A stretch of DNA of 64,000 nucleotides from Lentisphaerota bacterium (GCA_015061615.1 SUWE01000005.1:1-64000), one strand, 5' to 3'; counted from the first letter of the stretch, positions 1 through 9,316 are shown. Notes: generated by a model from the letters alone, not told the origin. Program-made: numbers and translations.

Positions 1-66
1 GGTGAAACTTTGCGACACATGAGTCGAACCACCACCACACACGCATACCACTTGCCAGTACAAAAT

Positions 67-135
67 CCCGCATGCGCGGGCGCCAGGGGTGCAGGGGGCG
101 GCGTTAGCACCCCTGCAAAAACACACAAGTTTTGC
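67..135. repeat. Cluster of three GC-rich hairpins upstream of the first gene
   Basis: Three inverted repeats follow each other: CCCGC/GCGGG (67-80, 4-base loop), CAGGGGTGC/GCACCCCTG (84-115, 14-base loop) and GCAAAA/TTTTGC (115-135). The stretch is richer in G and CA repeats than the rest of the window. It could be the 3' end of an upstream transcript or an intergenic repeat. The upstream context is cut off, so the role is unknown. A clear Shine-Dalgarno AAGGAG (157-162) follows for the next gene. Confidence 0.5.
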
Positions 136-170
136 GCTCAGCCGCTTTTATTTTTTAAGGAGTTGAAATC

Positions 171-926
171 ATGTTTGATGTGATCCTGTCATTGGACAGT
201 ACTCAGCTTGTTGTGCTGATCATTGCGGCAATGCTTATCGGTATCAATAAAACCGCTATTCCCGGTTTGGGAGTTTTGCCTGTTGTGATGCTGACACTTG
301 TTTTTGAAACCCGTATGTCAACAGGCGTACAGCTCGGAATGCTGGCTCTGGCTGATATCGTTGCGGTTGCCTATTACCGTAAAAAAGCTGATTGGAAAGT
401 TCTGTTGCGGCTTCTGCCGTGGGCGTTGTGCGGTATTGTTATCGGCAGTATCATTCTGCGTTATATCCCCACAGACGGTTCTGTTATGAAACGCACTATC
501 GGCGGAATCGTTCTTGCCCTTATGGTGTTGGGATTTATCCGTAAACGCCTTGCTCCGGAGCAGATTCCAAGCGGTATGGGCTGGTCGGGATTTTACGGAA
601 TCCTTCTCGGTTCAACAACTCAGCTTGCCAATGCCGCCGGTCCCATATCCTCGCTTTACCTTCTGGCAATGAAGCTGCCCAAAGAGACGTATATGGGAAC
701 TTGTGCATGGTTTTTTCTGATTCTGAACTGGCTCAAACTGCCGATTTTTGCCTTTGAGGGCAGAGTTACACTTGAATCGGTGAAACTTGATCTTTGTATG
801 CTGCCTTGTATCATTCTGGGCGGTTTTCTCGGAATCGTTTTATTGCGCAAGATGCCGCAGAAGATTTTTGAAACGATCATTCAGATTCTGGTTATTGCCG
901 CTTCGATACGTTTGCTTATGGGGTGA
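171..926 (+). CDS. TauE/SafE-family membrane transporter
   Basis: A 251-residue, strongly hydrophobic protein with about seven to eight membrane segments. The N-terminal pattern GINKTAIPGLG and a second half repeating the hydrophobic layout (GILLGSTTQLANAAGPI) are typical of the TauE/SafE (sulfite exporter, DUF81) family. Members move sulfonates, sulfite or other small organic anions across the inner membrane; the substrate cannot be read here. The start has AAGGAG eight bases upstream. The next gene begins 3 bases after the stop, so the two are probably co-transcribed with the following hydrolase. Confidence 0.85.
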   Translation: MFDVILSLDSTQLVVLIIAAMLIGINKTAIPGLGVLPVVMLTLVFETRMSTGVQLGMLALADIVAVAYYRKKADWKVLLRLLPWALCGIVIGSIILRYIPTDGSVMKRTIGGIVLALMVLGFIRKRLAPEQIPSGMGWSGFYGILLGSTTQLANAAGPISSLYLLAMKLPKETYMGTCAWFFLILNWLKLPIFAFEGRVTLESVKLDLCMLPCIILGGFLGIVLLRKMPQKIFETIIQILVIAASIRLLMG

Positions 927-929
927 AAG

Positions 930-1748
930 ATGGAAGTTGACAAAAAACTTTGCACCGGCTGTGCCCAATGTGCAAAAGACTGCATGGTAAAAGCGATCGA
1001 ATTTGATAAAGAGGAAAAAGTTCCCCGTTTCGCAGTTGATGGGACAGAGACTTGTATCCATTGTCAGCACTGTGTCGCAATTTGCCCGACTGGAGCTTTG
1101 AGCATTGACGGAGTAACTGCCGCAGATTGTCCGGCTGCCGGAGAGCTGCCGGAAGTTGATAAAATGGAAAATCTCATCCGTCAGCGCCGCAGTATCCGCC
1201 GTTTCACAGAGGAAGAATTGCCGCCGGAAATCCTTGAACGGTTGAAAAATATTCTTCACTGGACACCGACCGGATGCAATAATCACGGATTGCAATTTTT
1301 TATCGCCGGCAAAGATGAGATCGCTCAATTCAAAGCGGTCAGTGACCGTTGGGTGAGATTCCTTATCAAAAGCGGTATTATGGGATTGCTGTTGCCCCGT
1401 TACCGCCGTTACTTTGACAGTGTGCTTGCCGGAGCGGATGTTATTTACCGCAAAGCGCCGCATTTGATTATAGTTATGGCTCCGAAGAAAGCTCCATGCT
1501 GTAAAACAGATCAGGTGATAGCGCTTTCACAATTTGATATGTTCGCTCAGAGTTTGGGTGTCGGCACATGCTGGTGCGGATTTGCGGAATATGCTTTCCG
1601 TCTTATTCCGCAGTTGAGAAAGATGATCGGTTGTCCCAAAAATTATGTCGTAGGCGGAGCGATGCTTTTCGGCAGAGCTTCTGTTGAATATCAGCGCGCT
1701 ACGATGCCGTCAAAATTTGTTATCAGAGGACAGATCGACGAAAAGTGA
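930..1748 (+). CDS. Ferredoxin-domain nitroreductase family protein
   Basis: A 272-residue protein with two parts. Residues 1-60 carry two [4Fe-4S] motifs of bacterial ferredoxin type (CTGCAQCAKDC and CIHCQHCVAICP). Residues about 70-265 form a nitroreductase-like FMN fold, starting with the family signature RRSIRRFTEEE. Such proteins are thought to pass electrons from ferredoxin clusters to a bound flavin, reducing nitro or quinone-type compounds; the physiological substrate is usually unknown. Ferredoxin-linked chemistry fits the anaerobic genes elsewhere in the window. Its stop overlaps the GTG start of the next gene. Confidence 0.88.
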   Translation: MEVDKKLCTGCAQCAKDCMVKAIEFDKEEKVPRFAVDGTETCIHCQHCVAICPTGALSIDGVTAADCPAAGELPEVDKMENLIRQRRSIRRFTEEELPPEILERLKNILHWTPTGCNNHGLQFFIAGKDEIAQFKAVSDRWVRFLIKSGIMGLLLPRYRRYFDSVLAGADVIYRKAPHLIIVMAPKKAPCCKTDQVIALSQFDMFAQSLGVGTCWCGFAEYAFRLIPQLRKMIGCPKNYVVGGAMLFGRASVEYQRATMPSKFVIRGQIDEK

Positions 1749-2626
1749 AGAGATTTGAAATTACTGTTCCTTCAGTCAATTCCGTACATTATACCAAAAG
1801 TATTACCGCTGTGGTAATGATTCCGGATACCGTAACGGACAAAACTTCTTTTGCGCTGTTTACCCATGGCTGGGGAGGAAACCGTTTCCAGCATATTGAT
1901 AAAATGGAAGCCTCTTGCGAAAGCGAAAAACGCATTTGTGTTTCTGCGGAATACCGTATGAGCGGTTATGATTTTGATCCTGTTACAGGTTGGGGCGCAT
2001 ATATCCCTTATGATGCAAGTTTTATGCAGTTGTTTGACGTGCTGAACTGTCTGCGGTATGTTTATCAGCTTTATCCGGCATGTGACCGCAGCCGCACTGT
2101 TCATTACGGCGGCAGTCAGGGGGGCTGGATGGCATTGCTTTCAGCAATTTATGCGCCAAATACTTTTGCGGCGGTTTACGCGTCAAGTCCGCTTACCCGG
2201 TTGACAGAACAGGAGATCGGATGGGCGGGAAGAAGTTTTGATGACCGTGAGCTTGCCTGCCGCAATGTTCTTGAACATGCTGAATTGATAAATACTCCGC
2301 TGTTCCTTGAGCATGGAACAGGAGATACCACTGTTCCGCATTATGAACATACGGAAAAACTTGTTGCCAGACTTGCAGCTCTCGGCAAGGAGCATAAAGT
2401 TGTTTATTATCCCGGCGGCGGTCATGATTTGCAGCCGGCAATAAGCAAACTTGAAGCGTTTGAAAAAATGCGGAGCGGTTTCTTTTCAACTCCGGCATTG
2501 AGTGTGACAGATGATTTCACTGCCGGCAGAGTTGTGAAAATCCCGTGCGGCGATTGGGAATTGGTTGTTGACTGGAGCAAACCCGGTGAAAGTCTTGAAC
2601 TTTTTCACTGGGAAAAGTTATGCTGA
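1745..2626 (+). CDS. Alpha/beta hydrolase (dienelactone/prolyl-oligopeptidase-like)
   Basis: A 293-residue cytoplasmic protein with no signal peptide. Alpha/beta-hydrolase features are visible: an oxyanion loop region HGWGG near residue 41, nucleophile elbow GGSQGG (Ser near 125), acid in HGTGDTTVP and His in GGGHD. The start is GTG, overlapping the upstream stop as GTGA, which suggests translational coupling. The last ~45 residues form a short extra tail after the catalytic His. Substrate is unknown; an esterase or peptidase acting on small molecules is likely. Confidence 0.8.
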   Translation: MKRFEITVPSVNSVHYTKSITAVVMIPDTVTDKTSFALFTHGWGGNRFQHIDKMEASCESEKRICVSAEYRMSGYDFDPVTGWGAYIPYDASFMQLFDVLNCLRYVYQLYPACDRSRTVHYGGSQGGWMALLSAIYAPNTFAAVYASSPLTRLTEQEIGWAGRSFDDRELACRNVLEHAELINTPLFLEHGTGDTTVPHYEHTEKLVARLAALGKEHKVVYYPGGGHDLQPAISKLEAFEKMRSGFFSTPALSVTDDFTAGRVVKIPCGDWELVVDWSKPGESLELFHWEKLC

Positions 2627-2645
2627 TTTTTCTGTCATTAAATTA

Positions 2646-2690
2646 CGGGCTGCTGCATGAATCAATTACAGCAGCCTGTTGTTATTTGTA
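2646..2690. terminator. Bidirectional intrinsic terminator between convergent genes
   Basis: GGCTGCTG (2648-2655) pairs with CAGCAGCC (2669-2676). The 3' side on the plus strand is followed by TGTTGTTATTT. On the minus strand the stem is followed by a T-rich stretch. It sits between the plus-strand hydrolase and the 3' end of the minus-strand helicase gene. Confidence 0.65.
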
Positions 2691-4265
2691 CAGTATAATC
2701 AATTCATTTACCGCTCTGCTCATCGCGGTATAAATTCCGCGGCGGTTTTTCCAGCGCAGATCATCATCATCCACATCAAGCAGGATCACTACCGGCGATT
2801 CGCAACCTTTATATTTCATAAACGTGAAGTAACGGACTTCAAGTTTTTTCAATGGAGATGCCGTCGATACGATCCGGTAACGTCCCACCCGCTGATCATC
2901 ACCGATGGAGGTGTTTTTGAGCGAATGAGCGCCGAGGATAACAATATTCTGCGGAGGAACTTTTTCAAAAATCATCAAGCGGTCAAGTTCGGCTTCAAGA
3001 TTGCGGCGGCAGTTGCCGTGTATCGTCCGGACTTGCGCCCCGACCGGGGAACTTTCCATTACAGAGCTTGCAACAGATTGATACGGTTTTAATTCATTGA
3101 AAATGTTTTTGGTATTCCGGCAGTTTCTGTTCAATATCACCGGAGGAACACCGAAATCCGGCAGTTGGAGAGCACTGGTGTAAATATTCTGATCCGGGTC
3201 ATAGAACACATAAAAATGTCCGTCTTCTTCCGGAAGCATAGATATTACCGACCATGCTTCCTGATTGAAGTCCTGACCTTCATCCACGATGACCGCATCG
3301 TAATAGAGGCAGGTTTGCTCAATATGTTTTTTCAACAGTTGAGGCAATACTTCATTGTACAGCCGTGGATTATCCCGGTACGGAGCAAGCTGATCTTCGG
3401 GGATTTTCAGAAGTTCAATGCATAAATCAAAAAATGCAGCCGCTTTGATCTGCGGAAAATCTTCCACTGTGCGTTTCAAAATTTTTGCCAGAAGTTGATT
3501 GTAACACAGCAGAAGAACTTTCTTATCCTGACTGGCAAGCCGTTTGGCTTTTTTTATTGCCATGATCGTTTTTCCGGAACCGGCACATCCGCAGACCGGC
3601 AATCTGCGGTAATTTTCAAAAGCATCAAGCAGAGCGCACTGCTGTTCAGTGAGCATGAAAAACTGCTTTTTTTCGACATCGATCCGTTCTTCCAGTTTTG
3701 TTCCATACTCAAATACGGGAGAAAGCACATTCATGATTTCTGATTCATGGATCGTTCCGCATATCGAGTCCGGCAGCGGTGTATCTTCAAGCAGCTGGCG
3801 GGCAAATGCTTCAATGTGCGGCAGAGAATCTTTGGTCAGAACGATATCCTGAGCTTCCACCGGCCAAACCTGCTGATTGCCGCAGGATGGAAAACAAACC
3901 GCGTGGGCAAACTTCAACGGAATTGCTTTCAGCAATCTGTCCTGCAAAAGTTTGCGGACTGCATATTTGTTTTTCTTTGCCTGTTCGACCGGAGATATCA
4001 CTTTATCTTCCTGATACCATTGACCGTTGCGGTAGGAAATTGCTCCGCCTTTTACTTCGATCACCAGAATACCGTATTCCGGATGAAAAAGCAAAAAGTC
4101 GATTTCTCCATCCCAGAGTTTGTAATTTGGGTCACAGGTCAGATAATCAAAGGAGTGAAAAACCTTCCAACGGTCAGACAAGCCCTCTTTGATATATTTG
4201 AAAACGATTTGTTCCGACATCGGTCTTTTTGACAAATCACATTCAACTGGAATCATTTGTGCCAT
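2682..4265 (-). CDS. NERD-domain protein with superfamily 1 helicase core
   Basis: 527 residues. Residues about 10-125 form a NERD nuclease-related domain with a PD-(D/E)xK-like core (GEIDFLLFHPEYGILVIEVKGG region, key Asp, Glu and Lys). A helicase-type ATPase follows: Walker A CGCAGSGKT near residue 225, Walker B VIVDEGQDF near 325, and a C-terminal UvrD-like motif TAMSRA. NERD-helicase proteins are presumed to act on DNA or RNA, in repair or occasionally in defence, but roles are poorly known. The start lies 24 bases after the Pmp3-like gene, so it is the last gene of a minus-strand run. Confidence 0.85.
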   Translation of the reverse strand: MAQMIPVECDLSKRPMSEQIVFKYIKEGLSDRWKVFHSFDYLTCDPNYKLWDGEIDFLLFHPEYGILVIEVKGGAISYRNGQWYQEDKVISPVEQAKKNKYAVRKLLQDRLLKAIPLKFAHAVCFPSCGNQQVWPVEAQDIVLTKDSLPHIEAFARQLLEDTPLPDSICGTIHESEIMNVLSPVFEYGTKLEERIDVEKKQFFMLTEQQCALLDAFENYRRLPVCGCAGSGKTIMAIKKAKRLASQDKKVLLLCYNQLLAKILKRTVEDFPQIKAAAFFDLCIELLKIPEDQLAPYRDNPRLYNEVLPQLLKKHIEQTCLYYDAVIVDEGQDFNQEAWSVISMLPEEDGHFYVFYDPDQNIYTSALQLPDFGVPPVILNRNCRNTKNIFNELKPYQSVASSVMESSPVGAQVRTIHGNCRRNLEAELDRLMIFEKVPPQNIVILGAHSLKNTSIGDDQRVGRYRIVSTASPLKKLEVRYFTFMKYKGCESPVVILLDVDDDDLRWKNRRGIYTAMSRAVNELIILYK

Positions 4266-4289
4266 TTCAATACAGTTCCTTTCTCTCTG

Positions 4290-4451
4290 TCAGCGGCGGT
4301 CTTTAAGGCAAAACAACAGAGCGAGTATCGTCCCCGGCAGCCACCCGAAAAAAGTAAAGAGCAGAACCAGGAGCATTGCTCCGCACCCTTTGTCAAAAAC
4401 AGCAAGCGGCGGAAAAATAATACACAAAAGCAGACGGAAAATAAATTCCAT
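4290..4451 (-). CDS. Small Pmp3/YqaE-like membrane protein
   Basis: A 53-residue protein. It begins MEFIFRLLLCIIFPPLAVF, continues with a short polar turn (DKGCG), then a second membrane segment ending GWLPGTILALLFCL. The two-helix layout, the PPLAVF motif and GW(L/I)PG are the signature of the Pmp3 (UPF0057) family, linked in other organisms to membrane potential and salt or stress tolerance. The ATG overlaps the preceding stop as TAATG, a translational coupling arrangement. The stop is followed 24 bases later by the NERD-helicase start. Confidence 0.85.
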   Translation of the reverse strand: MEFIFRLLLCIIFPPLAVFDKGCGAMLLVLLFTFFGWLPGTILALLFCLKDRR

Positions 4452-5185
4452 TATGAGATTCCTTTTTTTATTTCTTCATTGAAAAGTTCCGATGCTCCCA
4501 ACACCAGTGCGGGGAGAACAAAAAGTGTAGTCAGCGGGATGGTAAGCAGAAAATATGCCGCAGTTCCGAATCCGGTGACCAGTGCTGTTTTCCCGGAACA
4601 GAGTTTTTCAAGTTGCTTTACTGTAAAGTGATTATTTACTGCGGTGCTTATCATGTAAGATATTCCGAAGTAATATCCCATTATCAGGAACATAATGATT
4701 TGTCCGGCAAACGGAATTATCAGAGAACAGATAAACAGCACGCCAAAAATCATTGCGGAACGGATTCCGAAACTGAGCGAATCAACGGCATAACGGAGAT
4801 TTTCAGAAAAACTCATTTTCCGGGGGAGTGTACCATATTTTTTATGCTCATAATACCCTGTCAGTGCGTCAAAAAAGAGTGAACCCAAAAGTTCATAAAC
4901 AAAGCATACAGCAGTGGAAAGCAGCAGCAGTACGATCACCGCTCCGCCGGCGGTTATGATGAAATTCAAACTGCTGCCCAGCCAGGATGGTAAGTTTGCA
5001 AATGATTCTGCAAGCATCTCAGAAATTTTTCCGGCAAAGAAAAAGACAGCGTATACCGCAACTGCGTAAATACATGACATCAGCAGCCATGGGATAAGTG
5101 CATAACGCCATGTTTTTTTATCGCGGAAAAAAGCGTTCCACCCTCTGGCAATGAATGATACTCCTTTGAAAAAATCTCTGAACAT
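4451..5185 (-). CDS. EI24/CysZ-like membrane protein
   Basis: A 244-residue protein with about four to six hydrophobic segments. It opens FFKGVSFIARGWNAFFRDK followed by a membrane helix at WRYALIPWLL. This start and the overall pattern match the EI24 domain family, which includes the CysZ sulfate permease. Whether it moves sulfate here is unknown, and no cys genes are nearby. The gene sits 4 bases downstream of the secreted hydrolase and overlaps the Pmp3-like start by one base, so the three form one transcript. Confidence 0.75.
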   Translation of the reverse strand: MFRDFFKGVSFIARGWNAFFRDKKTWRYALIPWLLMSCIYAVAVYAVFFFAGKISEMLAESFANLPSWLGSSLNFIITAGGAVIVLLLLSTAVCFVYELLGSLFFDALTGYYEHKKYGTLPRKMSFSENLRYAVDSLSFGIRSAMIFGVLFICSLIIPFAGQIIMFLIMGYYFGISYMISTAVNNHFTVKQLEKLCSGKTALVTGFGTAAYFLLTIPLTTLFVLPALVLGASELFNEEIKKGIS

Positions 5186-5189
5186 TGTC

Positions 5190-6134
5190 TTATTTTTTTA
5201 CCTGCTGATAGTTTGTCAACGCTTTCTGTGCGCAGGAACGGAGCAGTTTTGCATCTTCTGCCGGGAATTTTTTGGGGATGAATGTGATATTGTTCGCATC
5301 TTCATCAAACAGAAATGCGTACCAGAGTGCCGCCTGCATGTAATGTCCCTGCGTATTCAAGTGTGAGTAATCGTGATGGACATAACGCTGTTTGGTTTTG
5401 CGGTTGGTCTGCCACAACGAGACTCCGACAACGTCGCCGGCAAACGATGGCAATGCCGGTTCTTCGTAAACGACGGATTGGTCGATCGGTTTGTATTTGA
5501 CCGGAGAATCAGCACGGAAGTTCTGAACGGCATCAGCCATGGGGATCACCCGAAGTTTATAAGAATCTGCCAGCTTCCGGTATGCTCCGGAAACTTTTTC
5601 ATACATTCCGTTCTGATCGAACCCCCATTTTTTGAAATTCGGTGCATCCACCCGGTATGCCCAGGTCTGTTGGATAACGATTTCCGCATTTTTCTGGTAT
5701 TTGCGGATATATTTTATCAACTCAGAAACGTATGGTTCAAAGGTTGTGAAGTCAAAACTTTTGGTACTGCTCTGCTGAATGGTGATGATATCGTACTGAT
5801 TGTTTTTGAGCAGTTCATTCACGTTGCCCTGAACAGCTTCACCCTTTGCCGGATTTTTTTCAGAATCCCAGACGGTTACTTTGTAAGGAGTCACTTTCGG
5901 GTCTTTTTCTGCTTCAAGAAGTTTTTTGTAATGTTTTTCCAGCGGGCATCCGCCGATATAGGCGCTGGTCAGGATGAGTTTGTGCTTTTTTTCTGCATTG
6001 ACGATTTGCGGCAGGAATTTGCCCACGCAGATGGAAAAACTGTTGCCGATCATCAATACTTTCAACTCTTTTGCAGAAAGTGCCGTTATCAGACAGAAAG
6101 TGAAAAGCAGTACAAGCGATTTTTTGGTAAACAT
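5190..6134 (-). CDS. Secreted SGNH-like hydrolase (DUF4886-like)
   Basis: About 314 residues with a Sec signal peptide (KKSLVLLFTFCLITALSA). The mature part starts KELKVLMIGNSFS, where the Ser of GNS is the expected nucleophile of SGNH/DUF4886 proteins. A C-terminal DYSHLN supplies the Asp-x-x-His pair. Such proteins remove acetyl or other ester groups from carbohydrates, but many remain uncharacterised. The start chosen has GGAG 8-9 bases upstream and excludes a 24-residue upstream extension that overlaps the promoter. Exported to periplasm or surface. Confidence 0.75.
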   Translation of the reverse strand: MFTKKSLVLLFTFCLITALSAKELKVLMIGNSFSICVGKFLPQIVNAEKKHKLILTSAYIGGCPLEKHYKKLLEAEKDPKVTPYKVTVWDSEKNPAKGEAVQGNVNELLKNNQYDIITIQQSSTKSFDFTTFEPYVSELIKYIRKYQKNAEIVIQQTWAYRVDAPNFKKWGFDQNGMYEKVSGAYRKLADSYKLRVIPMADAVQNFRADSPVKYKPIDQSVVYEEPALPSFAGDVVGVSLWQTNRKTKQRYVHHDYSHLNTQGHYMQAALWYAFLFDEDANNITFIPKKFPAEDAKLLRSCAQKALTNYQQVKK

Positions 6135-6177
6135 TGTTATCTCCTCAGTTAAAGATTCAGAAAATTGCATCTTACTA

Positions 6178-6206
6178 AAGATACACGGTGATATTCTGTT
6201 TTGCAA
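6178..6206 (-). promoter_or_regulatory. Promoter for the SGNH-EI24-Pmp3-NERD run
   Basis: On the minus strand TTGCAA (6201-6206), 17-base spacer, TATCTT (6178-6183). It lies in the 90-base gap between recD2 and the secreted hydrolase, so the downstream four genes can be transcribed independently of recD2. Confidence 0.6.
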
Positions 6207-6224
6207 CTTTTTTGTAATATTTTT

Positions 6225-8396
6225 TCAAAAAATATTATTTTGTGCCGCTTCGGTCAGTCGTTGCAGCAAATTGGAGTAACGCGGTCTTTTTCTGGTGTTG
6301 CGGACAGCCAGCTCAACAGCTTTTTGTGAGCCGATGAGAATCAGCAATTTTTTTGCTCTGGTCATTCCGGTGTAAAGCAAATTCCGCTGAAGCATGACAA
6401 AGTGCTGAGTCAGGATCGGTATTATCACCGCAGAAAATTCACTGCCCTGCGATTTGTGGATCGTCACTGCATACGCCAGACTGAGTTGATTTGCTTCGTC
6501 AAAATTGTATTCAACAAAACGGTCTTCGTCAAAACAGACATGGAATTTTTTTGCATTTTCCTCAAGTTTGATTATCTGTCCCATATCGCCGTTGAAGACG
6601 TTTTTATCGTAGTTGTTCGCAATTTGCATGACGCGGTCGCCGAGCTTGAATATGCTGCTGCCGAATTGGAACCAAGGCACATCTTCTCCGCGTAAAAGCG
6701 CTGATAACCGGCTGTTAAGCGCAACAGTTCCGCATTCACCGCGATTCATAGGAGAGAGTATCTGGATATCGTTCATCGGGTCGAATTTGAACCGTTCCGG
6801 GATCCGGTCGCTGACAAGTTTTTCGATCATGTCGGCAACTTTTTCCGGATCATCCTGTTCTATCCAGTAGAAGTCGGCAAGTTCATTTTCCTTCAAGCGC
6901 GAGTTCTGAGGCAGAAGACCGCTGTTTACCCGGTGGGCGTTGGTGATGATCCGGCTGCCTTCACTCTGACGGAATATTTTAGTCAATCTGGTTACTCCGA
7001 ATAATCCGCTGTTCATGAAGTCAGAAAGGATATTTCCCGGACCTACCGAGGGGAGCTGATCGGAATCCCCCACCAGAACAACGGAGCAATTTTCCGGAAC
7101 CGCTGCAAAAAGAGCTGAGGCAAGGATTATATCCAGCATGGATACCTCATCGACGATAAGCAGATCCACTGAAAGTTTCCGGTCGCGGTTGAAATTGAAT
7201 TTCATCGTGGACGGGTCGAACAGCAGCATCCGGTGAATGGTTTTTGCCGGAATCGAACAGCTTTCGCTGAGGCGTTTCGCCGCTCTGCCTGTCGGGGCGG
7301 CAAGCATTATTTTCAATTTTGCCGCCTTTGCCCGGCGGACGATTTCACCGATGACTGTCGTTTTTCCGACACCGGGACCGCCGGTTATAATGTTCAGCGG
7401 TCGGGAATAAAGTGACTCAACAGCCTGTTTCTGCAATTCGTCAAGCTGCAAGTCACTGCGGGGAGAAATCTTTTTCAGTTTTTCCCCGGGGAATTTGTCC
7501 GCCTTTGCCAGCGCAGCTATCATGCGCGGCAGCTGCAGTTCTGCACGGGCGGTGAAAGGAGTGTATATGCAGTTGTCAAGTTCAAACAGCAGACGTTTTT
7601 CAAGAGCTTGAGTGATACCTGCTTTTGCACACTCTCTGCTTTGCGAGGTAAGTTTTGCGGTGACTTCTGTCAGTTCATCCACCGGACAGCAGACGTGACC
7701 TTCGCCGATGAGTTCATTGAGAGAGTACACTGCCGCAGCAAGCATACGCAGCGGGGAATCAGCTGCAAATCCGATACCGCGTGCAATGGCGTCGGCTTTG
7801 AGAAATCCGATTCCGTCAACATCCTGAGCCAGCTGATACGGGTTACTGCGGACTTTTGCGACTGTTTCATCACCGTAGCGTTTGAAGAGCCGCGCGCAAT
7901 ATGCCGGGGTTATACCGAGCCCTTGCAGATAAATCAAATCATCTCTCCTGCCTTTGGAGCTTTTCCATGCTTCGATGATTTTTTTTGCTTTACCTTTGCC
8001 GATTTTTTCGACTTCCATAATGCGTTTGGGATAAAGATCGAGTACGGAAACGGTATCTTTTCCGAATTTTTTGACAATGGCAGCGGCGGTTTTGGGACCG
8101 ATCCCCGGAATCGAATGGCGGAGAAAACGGGCGATGCCGTCTGTTGTCGACGGCGGCACTATCCGCGATGATTCGATTTTGAATTGCCGTCCGAACTCCG
8201 GATGATTTTCAAAATATCCTTCTGCTTCAATGTTCATTCCTTCTTTTATTCCGGGAACTTCACCTTTGACTGTGTGTTCGGAATCATCATCGCAAGCAAT
8301 GGTGAACACGGCAAAACCGGTATCCGGGTTTTCAAAACGGATACGTTTGATCTCTCCGGTTATCCGGGTCTTTGTCAGAGTTTGTATGCCCGCCAT
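6225..8396 (-). CDS. recD2: RecD2-type DNA helicase
   Basis: 723 residues, the usual length of RecD2. An N-terminal OB-like region (residues 10-75) is followed by helix-hairpin-helix elements (IPGIGPKTAAAIVKKFG and later GIGFLKADAIA). The helicase core has Walker A GGPGVGKTTV and Walker B LLIVDEVSMLD, and the C-terminal motif AVTIHKSQGSEF marks RecD/UvrD proteins. RecD2 is a 5'-3' helicase of DNA repair found where no RecBC complex is present; neither recB nor recC is in the window. The start overlaps the EamA stop by one base (TGATG). Confidence 0.93.
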   Translation of the reverse strand: MAGIQTLTKTRITGEIKRIRFENPDTGFAVFTIACDDDSEHTVKGEVPGIKEGMNIEAEGYFENHPEFGRQFKIESSRIVPPSTTDGIARFLRHSIPGIGPKTAAAIVKKFGKDTVSVLDLYPKRIMEVEKIGKGKAKKIIEAWKSSKGRRDDLIYLQGLGITPAYCARLFKRYGDETVAKVRSNPYQLAQDVDGIGFLKADAIARGIGFAADSPLRMLAAAVYSLNELIGEGHVCCPVDELTEVTAKLTSQSRECAKAGITQALEKRLLFELDNCIYTPFTARAELQLPRMIAALAKADKFPGEKLKKISPRSDLQLDELQKQAVESLYSRPLNIITGGPGVGKTTVIGEIVRRAKAAKLKIMLAAPTGRAAKRLSESCSIPAKTIHRMLLFDPSTMKFNFNRDRKLSVDLLIVDEVSMLDIILASALFAAVPENCSVVLVGDSDQLPSVGPGNILSDFMNSGLFGVTRLTKIFRQSEGSRIITNAHRVNSGLLPQNSRLKENELADFYWIEQDDPEKVADMIEKLVSDRIPERFKFDPMNDIQILSPMNRGECGTVALNSRLSALLRGEDVPWFQFGSSIFKLGDRVMQIANNYDKNVFNGDMGQIIKLEENAKKFHVCFDEDRFVEYNFDEANQLSLAYAVTIHKSQGSEFSAVIIPILTQHFVMLQRNLLYTGMTRAKKLLILIGSQKAVELAVRNTRKRPRYSNLLQRLTEAAQNNIF

Positions 8397-9316
8397 CAGC
8401 CGTTCTCCGTTTGCCGTTTTTTTTCCGGCAGGGGGATTTGTGAAATTATGACCGATACAAATATCACAAAACAGCCCAGCAGTTCACGCGGGGAAAGTAT
8501 CTCATGGAGGAATATCCAGCCGCCGAGTACAGCGAAAACCGATTCCAGACTCATAAGCAGTGTTGCTGTTACCGGATGCAGATATTTCTGGGCAACGATT
8601 TGCAGCGTAAATGCCGCAGCACTGGAACCGACTCCGCAGAATATCCAGAAGGGCATGGATGAACTTATCAGTTCTCTGCTGCATGGCTCCTGCATTACCA
8701 ATGCTCCGAAAAATGTAAGTATTGCCGCAACGACAAATTGTACACATGACAACCGGACACTGTCGCACTTGGGCGCATAACGGTCTATTACCAGAATGTG
8801 CAGCGAGTAAATGAAGGCACAGCCGATAACGAACCATTCACCTTTATTCACGGAGTCGATGCCGCCGCAAAGCAGATATGCTCCGCTCAATGCAAGAGCG
8901 ACTGCCAGCCAGAGCAGCCAAGTGGTCTTTTTTCTGAGGAAAATACCCAATACCGGAACGATGACAATGTAGAGCGCAGTCAGAAATCCTGTTTTTCCGG
9001 CGGAAGTATATTTGACTCCGTATTGCTGAAGAACGCTGGCAACCGCCAGTACGACTCCGCACCACACTCCGCCGGTGAGCAATTCTTTTTTTTCTGCTGA
9101 AGTTGCGGCAGTACCCCAGAAGGTAATACGTTTTTCTCTGAAAAAGTCAATAACCATAATGACGATGCACAAAGCCCCGACACCGACAGCAGAACGCAGT
9201 GCGGTAAAAAGCATCGGGTGCAGATAATCCATCCCCCGGCTCTGTGCGGAAAACGCAACTCCCCACAGAATTGTGGCAATTATCATTGCCGTTGAACCCC
9301 AAATTTTTTTTATCAT
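8396..9316 (-). CDS. EamA-type DMT-superfamily transporter
   Basis: 306 residues with ten predicted membrane segments in two EamA repeats. Signature stretches include the opening region ATILWGVAFSAQSRGMDYLHP and, in the second half, a LMSLESVFAVLGGWIFLHE region typical of the RhaT/EamA family. These proteins export or import metabolites such as amino acids or sugars; the substrate is not evident. Start ATG has GGAG ten bases upstream. It is first in the minus-strand run leading into recD2. Confidence 0.88.
   Translation of the reverse strand: MIKKIWGSTAMIIATILWGVAFSAQSRGMDYLHPMLFTALRSAVGVGALCIVIMVIDFFREKRITFWGTAATSAEKKELLTGGVWCGVVLAVASVLQQYGVKYTSAGKTGFLTALYIVIVPVLGIFLRKKTTWLLWLAVALALSGAYLLCGGIDSVNKGEWFVIGCAFIYSLHILVIDRYAPKCDSVRLSCVQFVVAAILTFFGALVMQEPCSRELISSSMPFWIFCGVGSSAAAFTLQIVAQKYLHPVTATLLMSLESVFAVLGGWIFLHEILSPRELLGCFVIFVSVIISQIPLPEKKRQTENG

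Noticed and set aside
1..60. End of a tRNA gene (a GTCGAACC string)
   Set aside because: No acceptor, D or anticodon arms could be paired around it; a chance match.
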